The notes: generated from the letters alone by a model not told the origin. A DNA stretch of 64,000 nt from Centroberyx gerrardi (GCF_048128805.1 NC_135999.1:20690949-20754948); one strand, 5' to 3'. Positions 48,125 through 60,900 are shown, counted from the stretch's first letter. Numbers and translations are program-made.

Positions 48125-51100
48125 TTAAGACCCGGTGAGCTCTGACCCCATGCTCACACTGCGCAAACGCTGAGGGACGCTGTAGGACGGCACAGTGAGG
48201 AAGGACATCTTGGCCCCACCAATGGGAGGCTTGGGAAGGGCGGGCACAGCTCTGTTCTGGTCCATAATTGGCTGGGAGCTGAAGAGCTCGAGGGTGGAGC
48301 GGGCAGTGGGGCGGAGCAGCAGGGTGGAGGGGTTGAGGGAGGCCGGTCGAGTGGAGCTCCCTCTGGAAGGGTGGAGGGGTGGAGGGAGCAGTGACACGGG
48401 CGCTTGGATCTCCCCTCTTTCCTCCCTCTTCTGTCCTTCTACATCACCCCTCTCCTCCACCCCCCCTCCTCCCCTCGTCTCCTTCCCCTGGTTTACGGCA
48501 GGGTGCCCTCCTCGCCTCTCCTGCTCCGCCCCGAACTGAATCTCCAGCAGAGGCGTTCTGGTGCTCATCTCCCCCCTGAAACTGCACACGGTGCTCTGGG
48601 TGTCCTGGCCGAGCCCCGAGGGCAGAGACCCCGCTTTGCCTATTTTACCACCTTCGTCGTCGTCGTCGTCGCTGGTGGACGGGTCAATGCTGGGGGAGTG
48701 GCGTAGCCTCTGGAGCTGGGCCGAGGTGCGGCGAAGAGCCCCTCCCATGAGGCCCGTGGGGGACGGGGCCGCGTTAAGGAGGCGGTTGAAGAGAGCCATG
48801 TTGGGGTGACGGCTGCCCGACTCCTCCAGGTTCTCAGCGATGTCCTCCAGAGGCTGGAAGTGCATCTCTTCCTTAGGAATCCTGTTGGGTGGCAGCAGGG
48901 ATGCAGTGGTGAATTAACAGGTGGGTAAACTATGAACTATGACCTATTTTCAGAATAGCAGTCGTTTATTTTTATTTTCTTGAAAAAACATACTGGCATG
49001 TAACTTACATTGTGATACCACTTACTAATTCTAATGTTTATATTATTAAAAATTGCAGCAGATTTAAAATGTAGGTGTAGGTGAAATTAAAAGATAAACA
49101 GATTTTAGGTGGGTTTATCCTCCACTCCACACAGACGTAGATGTGATGGAGCAGGGAGACTAAACACACAGGTGTTTCATGCACATGGTAAAGAGACCAT
49201 GAAGTAGAAATTGAAAAAAAGGACAAAAAAAAATTGAAAGCTCCTGGTTTTGTTTAAAGAACCTATGCTTTGGCTTGGTTGCAGAAGCTTAAGACTTTCC
49301 TTCCCAACTGGACAATACCCAAACAAAACAAAGAGACAGTTTGTGTTAATTGATATTCTGATATTAACTAATATTACTTACTAGTTTCTTGAGGGAGGGG
49401 AGAACGCTTTCTCTTTTGCCACCCTGACGTGCTTCCGGTCACAAGCCTGCCTCTATAACCTGGCTACCAGCACTGCTAGGTTCAACTGCTAGGACGAACA
49501 ACAAACAAGTATATAGAATGAGAAGGTAAAACACAGAGACTCACGCCATGTCAAAGGTGGATCCCTGGAAGGAGGGCTTGCGGAGGACGAAGAGCGTGGC
49601 GGCGGTGTAGGGCGGTCGGGGGTTGGAGTCGTTCCAGTACCGGTCTCTTTCTATCATGGGCAGATCGCCGTACATCTCATCCACCGCCATCATGGACACC
49701 TGCAGAGTGAAATGCAGACAGATACACATACAGGTACAGTATCTACAGTAGAGAAGGGATTTGAGCTTAATTCCACAGAAAACATGTCCGTCAATGGTCA
49801 GCAACAAGTTCCATTACTGCAGACATTACACATAGAGCAACAAGTGTCATTACAGCAGTTAGGACGTCCTAAAATAAAGACAGGATGGTATGGTAAAGTT
49901 AAGATGGGAAACCAAGTTGGGTTTAAGATTTGCTTCTGCAATGGCAAATTTGGATATTACATTTTTTTTTACCTTAAAGATAAGATAAGACAGCATAGGA
50001 TTGTATTTCAGCATTGGGCCTCAAAATGAATATTCACCTTGGATTATGGCACAAGGGATAGTAACATCATATCCTGTGTATTGATAAATAATAATATGGC
50101 CTCAGGTTTCCCATGTAGGATCTCAAATTGTACTGTATGAGATTTCTACATGCACTTTAGGGCTCAAATCCTTTTGGTTACAGATTAAAAGAAAGCTACT
50201 CATGAGGTTTGTTATAAAAGAATAACATTCTCTGACTGACAAAGTAAGAAAAAGAGAAGGAAATAACGTTAAGAACCTGGAAGTTCCTGTCTATCAGCCA
50301 GTTGGTCTCAAAGTCGTCATCATCTTCTCCAAAGGGGTTGATCAGCTGCTCCGCAACCTTCAGGACAGAACAGTAAAATAACAAGCTAAACAATAGGAAC
50401 CACTGATAATGTTTATCTTCACATTGTGCTCAGGGATCAAAAAAAGAACAAATAACAAACGCCGCTCCATCTGACCTTGAGCCAGCCGGCGTAAAAGAAG
50501 AACTGCAGCAGGGTGAAGATGGGCACGTAGAGGTCAAGGTCGTGACCCGGATAGCCTTGGCTGGGGTCCAGGAACTGACGGCCGATTAGACAAACCAAGA
50601 AAAAACTATAGACTGCCAGGGTCACTACCTGAGGGAGGGAAGAGAAGGAGCAGAGTACTCAGATTACTTTTTTGTGGCAACTAGTAATTTAACATGTTCG
50701 TCTTTCAATTCTTGTAATCTGTTATTAGTTACTTATTAAAATTAGAATGTTGTTACTTTTACTTTTCTTCTTGTTTCGTTTTTTATTGCGTAAATTAAAA
50801 AAAAAAAAAGAAGTAGAAAAGAGGGAAAATCCCATGGCATTATACAATATGCTGCAATCAAAGTCTGCTTGATAAAAATGAGATTGGCTTACTGTTTTAA
50901 AAACAGCAATAGTATCGCATTGCATTTTAAAACAATGATCAAAAACACAAGGCAACACATGCCATATCACTACGACATGTTTTTAAAGAGTAACTAAACA
51001 AAAAAAACAAATCTGTATAAAGCCTGACATCTAAAAGTAAAAAGCATGCTACTGAAATTGCCATCTGCTATTCTTTGGCACCAAGTGATGTCACCTTCTA

Positions 51101-51814
51101 TAGAGTACAACAGATGGTGACATCACCTGGCACCAAAGATCAGCCAATAGCAGATGGCAATTTCAGAAGCTTGCTTTTTATTATTAGATGTCAGGCTTTA
51201 CACAGATTTGGCATTAAGTTACTCTTTAAAGTGGGTAATACAAAAGTACTTAAACAAGCTACTCTTAATAAAGAGTAACTATTTAACATAACTAGTTACT
51301 TTTTAATGTAAGCAACATAGTAAAGTGGCTGATTCCTTTTAAAAGTAACTTTGAGGAGGAGCAATGGAGGCGAAGGATAGGTGAATAGATCGATCAATTA
51401 GAGGGGAATGGTGTTATGTTGGTGGGCTGAGTCGATGTATGGATTGATTTTAGTAGTGTAAGCATGTCAGAAATACCCTTCAGCTAGTACAGACAACACA
51501 TCTCTATTGCCAGTGTGCAACACCCCAAGGATCACAGCCAATCCCACAGTACTTACCTGTGTGTACACCAGGGGCACGCTGATCATGTCGTAATGAAACA
51601 GCATGCTGCACTTCCCTCTGAACACATTCAGCTCCTGTTGACAGACAAACAGAGAGACTTTCTCAGCTCATTATAAAGCATTAATCCTATCTCTGTGTGT
51701 GTGTCTGTCTTTGTCTGGTGTCTGTGTGATTTATGTGTCTGAATCTTTGCCATAACCAGTTTCAATGAGTGTACTGACCTAGAAATAATGTAGTTCCACT
51801 TAGTATCAGCGGAC

Positions 51815-51868
<54 letters not shown>

Positions 51869-54708
51869 CGCTGTACCTCCAGCAGCAGTTTCAGAGTGTT
51901 GTCGTCTTTGATCCTGCCCTCACAGCGGGCCACAGCAGCCAGGTTGGTGAACCAAACACAGGGGATCCAGTACTTGTTATAGGGAGACTGGAGTCCCTCG
52001 TACTTCTTACGTTCCTCCCGCGTCATGAATCCTGCAGTTTAAACAGATTAAGAGGAAATGGTGAATCATCAAGTTCAAGTCCAAGACTTTACTGTCCCTA
52101 GTGAGAAATGTATCGTGCAGAAAGGCATACACCAGAAATACAGACTCACAATAAACAAATCTGCAGACACATACAAGACACATTCAAATCAACAGTTTAA
52201 AAAGAGCTAAAGATTGAATGACTAGGAAAACAGGGGCATGGGGTCTAGAGATCATCTGGTTTATGATGCAAAGGATGAATGAGATAAATATTCGTACTGT
52301 GTGATTTAAACCTGATTTGAAATGTGAATTGAGCCTGAACCTATGACCTGTAGGGAGTGGTTCAAATTGTAACCACAAGGAGTGACTAGGACAGTTTCTG
52401 ATGCTCTGGGCTTTGTATAAAACCTGTCCTACACAGACATCAGTGACAGTGGTCTACTGCGTTTTGTTTATTTCACACTCAGGCCACTACAGAGAAGGGA
52501 GAAAGAGAATTGATTCAATGAGAAAAGAAGAGAAGAGAAGAGAAGAGAAGAGAAAAAAAAAAAAATGACTTCTTAAAATATACAATCTTTGTTGACCTCA
52601 CCCCTCTTATTATCACAATGTCAATATTGAAGTCAAAATGTATTTTACAGTGGATGTTACTTCCCAAATACTCTAATTACATACTCTGTCATTCACAAAT
52701 GATTCTGAGGTGCAGAAATAGATTGTTACACCAGTGTGTAAACTCCCCATGCTCTGTCTCACGATGTTGTAACAGGGTTATGATAACTTTATCATCAGTG
52801 AGTTTCATGATGTCCTCATGATGTCTCCTGCAGAGTAGAAGAGAACGTACAGGAGAGGAGACAAGACACACTCTTGACGTGAGTCTGTACAACATTTACT
52901 CTCACGCTCTGAGCACGTTAAAAAGTCAACCATTTACCATATAAAACTCAAATCTAAATTAGAATGAGTGAGAAATATATTGGCTAAACTAAAGGTTGAT
53001 TTATAAAGCAGAAGCAAAAAACAAACAAATAAAACAATGGTCTTTATGAATATTTTTCCCCACCATCCCAACAGCAGTGATCCATTCTCATGTACATTTG
53101 GGGAATTTGGATTGTATGCTATTGATTTCCATATTGTATTGTTAGGAAATTCAGATGTAATAGTTTTGATGTAGTCATTCCTCACAGAGGAATTTAAGTT
53201 CCTTTTGAACCATCACAATGCGGCGCACAGCCAAAACATGTTGGTGAGAAACTAAACTATTTATTTAATGCATTTAACATAATTGCTTTCATGTTTTATC
53301 AACCCCCATAATTTACAGCTTGTTCAGGTGTATCTTCCTTATAAGACCATACCTAACTTGCAGCAAAATAAAGTGTTGTAATGTCACAGTGTCAACATCA
53401 CCACCACCCATATCCCCATCTCTGCACCACTCACCGGCCTCCACCACGTGGTCCATGGTGGGGAAGCGCTTGAAGACGGCTGTGCTGACCGAGCGGAGGA
53501 TGAGGATGGCCGACAGACTGGCGTAGCGCATCATGGTGCGTCTCAGCAGCCGGCCGCGCTCGTCGCTTCCCTGGAGCCCCCCCGACAGCGTGCACATCAG
53601 CCTGTCGGGCAGCGGGATGCAGGTGTACTGGCTCCACCAGCGGTTCACCACCAGGGTCACGTAGAAACCTGTTCAGAGCAGCAGAGGTGAGGGACAGGAT
53701 CGAGCCGAGTGGATGGTGGAGCGGCACTGACTGTCACTCTGGAGAGACATATCAGATCAGGCGGGTGGTGCTTTACTGCATCAGGGCAATTCAGAGTCAA
53801 AAAGTGGCCTGTGTTCAATTTTCTTTCAAATACTGTAGTCTAATTGTCCCAAACTAGGGGTTCCCAAAGTGGGGCCCAGGAGCCACCAGGGGCCCTTGAC
53901 CGTGTCCCAAGGGGTCTCCAGCAAAATTAAAAATAGTTTAACTTCACTGACTATTCTGATCATCTGAATCTGAATATTCTGAATCTGCTGTTTCACTCTC
54001 TCTATTGTTTCCTCCCCACCTACAGTAGAGACAATTATGGTATTCTGGACTAAATTATACCACACAACAAAGATCTTCTTGGATGCAGGGTCCCTGGGAC
54101 AAAACCTTATCAAATAGGGGTCTGCGGTCTAAAATTGGGGCTTTGACACGAAAACATTTGGGAACCTCTGGCCTAAAATTCCTGGCACTCATTCTATTGT
54201 ACCTTTTGGCAAATCCCACCCATCTGGTGCTGCAAACAGGTTAAAACGGTAATAATTATTTGCAAATACCATCTAATACATACTGTAGCTCTCTGATGGT
54301 CCGGGCTTAAACCCTGCCCCATCCTACTCTTTTGCTGTTCCAATATTCACAATGACACAATTAATGCTTACCCAGTACAAAGGACATAGGGATGAGACTG
54401 GCATAGTGGTTGCAATAAATTGCCAACTTTTCAAAATACCTCTTCTGGTCATCATAGAGGAAAAATCTAAAAGGGAAAAAAACAATGGCAAAGTTTTTAC
54501 TATAATTTGTGCTAACCGAACATTGATAATTTGTCAGAGGCAAAATACTGTCTTACCTGTAAGTGATGCTGATGGCAGTGTACATGGCAAAGAAAGCCAG
54601 GAACTCCTTATATAAGACCTTGTAGATGCTTCCTTTCCAGGCCAAAAGCAGCTTGGAGAAGCCACAGAAGCGGGCGTTAGCGACTCTGGCCGTGTAGGTG
54701 ACAGTCAT
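48125..54708 (-). CDS. best2: Bestrophin-2, calcium-activated anion channel
   Basis: Nine coding exons (54708-54557, 54466-54372, 53668-53435, 52031-51877, 51634-51557, 50628-50476, 50357-50277, 49699-49545, 48881-48125) join in phase to 619 aa. Bestrophins are pentameric plasma-membrane chloride/bicarbonate channels opened by Ca2+. The start [12 protein letters not shown] is the canonical bestrophin N-terminus. Neck residues I76, F80 and F84 ([11 protein letters not shown]) and the Ca2+-clasp acidic run GEDDDDFE (E300-D304) fall at exactly the human BEST1 numbers. Lys208, in RIKDDNTLK, matches the BEST2-type aperture residue as I recall it. Synteny next to get3 and hook2 supports best2. The last exon encodes a poorly conserved 252-residue tail with RRTS, an acidic run and Pro/Ser-rich sequence, making the protein longer than human BEST2 (509 aa). 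A leader exon probably begins at 54728 (acceptor TTTTGAAG). Confidence 0.93.
50980..51233. mobile_element. Long-armed palindromic element in best2 intron
   Basis: The two halves are near mirror images: AAAGAGTAACTAA ... TCTGTATAAAGCCTGACATC ... GCTACTGAAATTGCCATCTG ... TTTGGCACCA, then the reverse complements TGGCACCAAAG ... CAGATGGCAATTTCAGAAGC ... GATGTCAGGCTTTACACAGA ... AAGTTACTCTTTA. The arms are about 110 bases with a short centre. The flanks (50650-50760, 51235-51350) carry AGTTACT/AGTAACT wording of the repeat also seen near 3560-4050, so it may be nested in or be the core of that element. Confidence 0.75.
51818..51866. repeat. (TG)n microsatellite beside a best2 splice donor
   Basis: About 48 bases of TG on the plus strand, hence CA repeats in the best2 transcript, starting about 11 bases inside the intron after the exon ending at 51877. 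Confidence 0.95.
53853..54178. mobile_element. hAT-like non-autonomous element in best2 intron
   Basis: The left end reads AGGGGTTCCCAAAGTGGGG and the right end TTTGGGAACCTCTGG, an imperfect inverted pair typical of hAT-derived vertebrate repeats. Internal phrases such as GGGGTCTCCAGCAAAATTAA and GGGGTCTGCGG recur in that group. There is no coding capacity. Confidence 0.6.
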
Positions 54709-54729
54709 TGGTGACAGGGAAGTTAGGTC

Positions 54730-55333
54730 TTCAAAACAAGAGGGCTGTGTGAAATAAATCATCAGTTCCATAATTACACCGCCAGTAGGGCCAAATGGTT
54801 ATGGAGCAACTTAAGGAGGAAATGAAGGAGTTGGATAGATGGTTCAAACATATGGTATATTTATGGAAAGATGATTTACATGACAAAACCAAGCATCTCT
54901 CTCCTTCAACCTTGTCCGAATAAATTTAATTTGCAAGGCAGATAAGGTGAGGATTTGTGCATTATGGCATAAAGCTTAATGAAACACTATGAGCGATTAT
55001 ACACTGCTGATCTATTTAGCCTTAAAGAAAGCATTCTCCTTACCTTTTGATGGGTGTGTGTGGTTTTTTTTTTTTTTTTCTTGATATATGGCTCTTCAAA
55101 GTGCTTGCTGGTGCAATTTAGTCAGTAAATCCCTGTGCGTAATTGGAACCACTGGACAAGTAAAGTCATTATGCCACTTAACAGCACAGTCCCCCCTATG
55201 CCCTTCTCTATGCCTGGCACTGATGTTTGCTAAAGAGCGCATACTCTGATATCCACTGGCGTCAGCTCGGTTAACTGAGACTCGGTAGGCTACATGGCAA
55301 TAATCCTCGGAGCCTCATCGGTGCGTCCAGTGG
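54730..55333. other. best2 upstream intron or flank
   Basis: No assigned gene. A plus-strand frame from the ATG near 54797 reads [20 protein letters not shown] and continues for about 20 residues to a stop. It looks protein-like but has no partner exon. A poly-T run lies near 55064-55079. The remainder is unremarkable. Confidence 0.4.
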
Positions 55334-55531
55334 TCAGTGCGCCCCGGGGTAAATCCCCAAAACGAGAAGGAGGAGCTCGTTAGCGCGGCCCCCGACCGGG
55401 AGAGCGCGGCTCGGCACAGCGCGCTTCACATCGCTGATGGACCACAAGCGACAGGCCGCCGCCAGGGTACAGGGAGCGGAAAGGACGATCAAGTACAGTA
55501 GGACATTATGAAACAGGATCAAGTAGGCCAT
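55334..55531 (-). CDS. Small ORF with predicted signal peptide, function unknown
   Basis: A 65-codon frame on the minus strand starts in a good context (GCCATGG). It encodes a hydrophobic N-terminus (AYLILFHNVLLYLIVLS) followed by APCTLAAAC, the profile of a cleavable signal peptide. The remaining 39 residues include basic pairs and a hydrophobic LLLLVLGI stretch. I do not recognise it. It lies in a GC-rich, CpG-containing patch about 0.6 kb upstream of the best2 leader exon. It may be the best2 promoter/first exon with an incidental upstream ORF, the first exon of a secreted peptide gene, or chance. No strong splice donor was seen after it. Confidence 0.25.
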   Translation of the reverse strand: MAYLILFHNVLLYLIVLSAPCTLAAACRLWSISDVKRAVPSRALPVGGRANELLLLVLGIYPGAH

Positions 55532-55559
55532 GGCGAACTTTCATGTAAAACTGTATGAA

Positions 55560-57010
55560 AATATAAACCTATTTCCCGGTTAAATTGGACTATCTTTCAT
55601 GACGCACGCCGCTGCGTAAACCGAAAACTCATAATGTTGCTAGAATATTCCTATAGCAACTCATAGTGCGTCTGTGGCGTTCAATACTGATTTTAAAGTG
55701 ACCATATCGTACTTTATTTTTCTTTTTTTTATCTCATATGGTATAGGGCTATCGCTACAATATTCCTATGGGATAATTTATAGGCCTATATTTTATAATT
55801 TTGCTGTGATATTTGTATCACAGCAAAGTATCCCTATACATTTTATTGCACTACAATGTCAGCACGTTTCATTTTTTGTTAATTAGTCTTACATTACCTC
55901 AACAGGAGGCTTGTTTGCTGGTCCTGAACTGTAGTGTCCAAGGTTAACTGCTGTGTCAGGCCCTGTCAGAGCCAATCTGTGGGTCGGTCCCCTCGCCTGG
56001 ACCGCAGGGCGGGTCAGTGTGTCTGTTAGTGCGCTTGTTGGGGAGAATTTATTGCAGTTTACTCCAATTAACAGACTGGTTAAATAAGCAGAAGGCAGAT
56101 AAAAAAGAAGGACGCCAAAAGGCTCGTAAATGAGGCATGTCTGTGTTTTAATTTAATTTAATTTAAACACTCGCAACATAATTTAAAGAAAATCTATAGA
56201 AAACAGATTCATATTAACTTAAAAGCATTCAATAACAAAGGGGAAGATTAGGCTTTTCCACCACCTTAAGGTTTGCTTTAGCTTGTCATCTATCATTTTG
56301 GATGGGAACAGGAAACAATTGTGCTTAGGAAATATGTTTGTGCACAAAACCATAAAGGCGAGCGAATCAGAATTGAATATTGAATGAGTAGGGCATGGAT
56401 GCCTTTACATTTGCTTCCACCAACTCAACATCCTTTTCAGTATTTTGTTCAACATTAGATCAAGCAACATTCAGTTATTTTTTTAATCGTTTACAATGCA
56501 CTAAATAAGGCTATTGTCTTTCTATAGTGTTCCTATATAGTCCTCAGCAAAACACAGGATGGACACAAAATGGCAGACAGAGAAAGAAGAGAGAATAGTT
56601 TCATGAGCTTTACAAGTTCTGCATGGGAGCTACAGCGCTGGAGAGCACAGCAGGGTCGGGGTTAACTCTGTTTCAGCTCCAACCACCCAAACTGCATGAA
56701 GAGAAGAGCTTCATCACACATTTTCCAAACTTTGAATCTCATTCACAAACAAAAAATACCCCGTCTCCAACCACATTCCACCTAGAACCACAGTGGCCAT
56801 CTGGCTGTCCAGTCCAAACTATGTTATACCTGCCACCTAGCTGTATATCGATAAATAAAGAGGATTATGTACAAAGCTGAATGTTATGGACAGTGTTTAA
56901 AAATGTTGTTAGACCGGATGATTAGGCTACTCAAATCCTGCAACAGCCGTACCAAGAGGTGTTGGTCTGATGGATGTGACGAATGGCAGACTAATATATA
57001 AAAAGAGACA
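55560..57010. other. best2-get3 spacer
   Basis: No gene recognised. The sequence is AT-rich with a TTTAATTTAATTTAATTTAA run near 56145-56165. An 85-codon plus-strand frame (56623-56880) has no recognisable domain and no splice partner. The right end meets the get3 3' untranslated region. Confidence 0.5.
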
Positions 57011-57031
57011 CTTCAGATTGCTCCTGTTTTC

Positions 57032-57037
57032 TTTATT
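57032..57037 (-). terminator. get3: Probable get3 poly(A) signal
   Basis: Minus-strand AATAAA about 880 bases after the get3 stop. It implies a 3' untranslated region of about 0.9 kb containing a CA microsatellite (57642-57680). Confidence 0.5.
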
Positions 57038-57641
57038 GCAAGGGTGAGGATGGTCTTGGTCAAAGACAAAAATTACTTAAGACCACAGGCCATATTCCAT
57101 TTTAAAAGGTAATTGTCTCTTTTCATTGCCCTGCTGTCACATCCTGAATCTGCAGAAATTTTGATGAAAATAACCTATTTCTCTGGGTGATGAATTTCAT
57201 GAGCATGGGCCCCTTTCCCCCGCTATCTTCAAAAAACACTTAATCACTGCCCATATCTGTTCACGCTTGTCTTTACTGTGAAAGAGTAGAGGACAAATCA
57301 GAGAACAGACAGAGCCACCAAAATAAAACCACATGGCATAAACAAAGGATATAAGCATCAACCATCAGAAAGCGGTTTTATCCTGGAATACACAGCACCA
57401 TCACCGGAAACACTTTTGCCATCACTTTGCACATTAGAGGCTGGACACTGCATAGGAGGGGGGAGGGGGGAGATATGGAGAGTTCCTTGGAGGGGAAGAA
57501 GTTAAATGCTTTAAGTAGGAATAGTACAATTGCCAGGGGGGATACGGAGGAAATGGTACGAGAAAGACAAGCGAGAGAAACGCGGCAGAAGATAGAGAGC
57601 ACAATCCTGTAGCGTCTTGTCTCTCAAACAGTGTACTAGGT

Positions 57642-57643
57642 TA

Positions 57644-57677
<34 letters not shown>

Positions 57678-57680
57678 TGT
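57642..57680. repeat. (TG)n microsatellite in the get3 3' untranslated region
   Basis: TG repeats of about 38 bases with one TATG interruption. In the get3 transcript they read as CA repeats. Confidence 0.95.
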
Positions 57681-57918
57681 GTATGAGTGTTTTTTCCGTG
57701 CCCCTTGAATGTTTGGATGTGTGTCTTGCTGTAGCAGTGAGGACGCTCTGCTTGGGATGACAGTGGCGAAGACTAAAAGGATGATCTTGAGGCTGTTTAC
57801 TGCACGGAGGTGAGGCTGGTAGTGGGGGCTCAGAGGAGGCGAGCTCAGACTGTAGTACTGTGGTTTTGTAGAGGAGAGGAGGAGGAGGGGGCGGCGGGGT
57901 GTCCTGCAGAGAGGGAAA

Positions 57919-60900
57919 TCACTTGTTTGGGGGTTTGTAGGGTTCCAGAAGTTGTTGAGAGAAGGTGTTGACCTTGTCGGCACCTCGTACTTCATGGGGC
58001 AGCAGCGGTAACTTGACTATGTGGAAATCTTCATAAAGGTCCTCCATCTGGAGAGAGGATACAGATCATTACTGGAGACACTGACATTTGATGAACGCCT
58101 TATCTGAAACTGGAAGGATCCAGTACCATTAGTGCATCATTTTTTAGCATTAAAAATAAAGTAGACGCTTCAGTATTAGTGCATACATTTTTAGTATCCC
58201 TGGCCCAAGTGGGAAATTAACCCCTAAACCTAATGATGTGATAATTTACTTTTCCTGGTAGAGAACAAAAAAGTTAGGTGAAACACTTGCTCAGTAGAAA
58301 AATATAGACTCTATTTAATTACATCATCTCCATATGTCATGTTTTTAGTGCAATAAACAGAAATGGAGGGTTGCGCCTAACTTTTTTTGTTCTCTTTACT
58401 GACATTTTTATAGGCAGCACCTCAACTCCAAGGAGCTTTAGGAACATCTTATTACCAGAAAATGTTTGAGATCAGATTTTTGACCCCCGAGTCTCATTTT
58501 GTTGCCTGTTGCTCCAAGTGTTGCCCATCTACATTGCCCAACAACTGCATAGTGTATCAACAACCTTAAACTGTTTTTCTGCAATCTGCAATATTTTTCT
58601 GCAATCCAAATGCAATCTTTTAATTGATTAAGCTCTCTTACATACAGACATAACACACATACACACACACACACAGAGACTACTCCATACCTGGTCTAAA
58701 TACTTGGACTGGATTTTATGGCGGGCTTCGCACATCTTACACGGCCTCTCACTGTCAGGGAAAACAAGTTGGTTGACGATAATGTTGTGTGTGTCGATGC
58801 GGCACTTGGCCAGCTCCTGGATCAGCCGCTCCGTCTCATACAGGGACAGGAACTCAGCGATGCACACACAGATGAAGGTGGTCTGCTCCTGATGGATGAT
58901 CAATCATTGAAGGAGGAGTAGTATGCATAGATAACATTCTACCAGAAAACGTTCAATACTAGCCCAGGTGTTGATTTTCTCCAATTGCCAAAATGATCGA
59001 ATGCATATTGGAGACAGGCCGTTACTTGAGACAGGCTCTTTTTTTACCGCAGATCAAATCGAGATGTCACAGCTCAATAATATGTAGTATGCATTATTGA
59101 GCTGTGACATCACACAAACCACTGGTTAAATATTGTTATCTCGTAAATATCCACATAAAGTCAGTTTTTACCCAACCTTCAGAACCTATAATGAATTTGT
59201 CATCAGAAGACAAGATGCAGTGGAATTAGTTTGTGTAACACATGTTCCAATGCTGCTTAATAATCAGCAACAACCGTTTAGATGGATAAATTATTAGAGA
59301 CATGTTTACTTGCTAAACTATGTAAACCTTCCAGGCTACTTAAAGAGACAGGCTGTTATAGGAGAAAAGATGTTCATTATTTGTTTTGCAGTAACAGTTG
59401 ACTAACTAGCAGTTTATAGCTCAGTGACGACATATGTTTGTGCTGCAATTTAGAGCTCACAACTATGAAGCAGAGAGGCAACAAGGCACACAATGCAATG
59501 AATCTAACAGCATATAAGCAACCGCGCATTAACGTTCACATATTCATAGTATTCCCATGATGTCACGTGCATTTCCTCCCAATACGGCGCTTTACAATAC
59601 ACACAGCTTATTGGCTGTGTTTGTCAGTTGATTGTAATCACCTGTTAATTTATTACAACCACCTGTTATTTTCCTACCAAGATGACCGTGTGGTGATGTA
59701 ACAGAATACTATGAATTGTAGTAACAGTAATGTGCTCATGTTGTACAAGTAGAATTGGTACATATTGGTGTGGCTTACGGGGTCTTTGAACTGCTCACTG
59801 ACTGAGCGGATGACTGGCAGCGTCTCTTCTAGCTTAGAGGCCAGCTGGTCTGCATTCATGTCGCCCAGACCGAGCATGTTGCACATCTAGAGAGAGGGAG
59901 AGAAACAGAGAGAGGGGTTAAGTGTGAGGGCTTCAATCATGGCCAACATAGACCAACTGAATCTCAATATCTCTCAGCATCAGCAGATAAACCAACATGA
60001 ACACACAACATGAACTTTATTCCATGCTAGGCTATTTTCCTGTTATTTTGCTGAAGTGTTTTTTCTAAAATGCACTCTATAAACGCAGTTGAACTGACTT
60101 GAAAATACACAAATGATCCAAGTTAATTAATGAATGGAGCTGGCTTGTCCCTTCTCACCTGGGAGATGAAAGGACTAATCTGGTTCTTGATCTGCATGAG
60201 GCGGCCCAGACCCCGCTCCACGATGGTGGGAAAGTTGAGCAGCCGCAGTGTGTGGCCAGTAGGGGCAGTGTCGAACACTACTACTGAGAAGTTCATTCCT
60301 TTCACTAACCTGATGAAAAGAGAAAAAGCATATTAAAGTAGGAGGGCTACTGGGAGGAGGGATGGGGTTGGGGGTTAAAAGATCTGAATAACCCTTTGGT
60401 TCCATTTACTCTTGCTATAGAGCTGGCTAGTCACATGGTAATCCAGACATCATCAAGGTTCTGGAAGAGTTTTGGCCGTTCATTTGTAGATTTCAAAATA
60501 GCTGGCTCCGCTCACACACCATATGGTTCCACTCATTCAATCGATCTAAAAAGTTCTGATATACTGTAAGAGTAATGGATAACTAAATTGGATTTGCATC
60601 TTGAAATTTGAGAAAAACTAGAAAAAAAACATTGGTACAAGACTGTGTACGTAACAGCCTTAGCTCAGTAAAGGACTACAATTTCCATGGTACATTACGC
60701 CACAGCGCCATTTTTGATCAACTGCCGGGTCTCTGTGATAAAAATGGTTTTGTGCCGGATTGTAACCAATTGTACAGCATTTTACAGATTCCCCCAGAGT
60801 GAATGCTTGGAAGAACGATGAATCTGACTTACATGGTACGATAAAATTTCTTTCAAACATGCTGTGCATGGTGTTAGGATACTATGGGGTGTTACAGAGC

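Noticed and set aside
48195-48809. Plus-strand frames of 66-114 codons
   Set aside because: Antisense to the low-complexity tail of best2.
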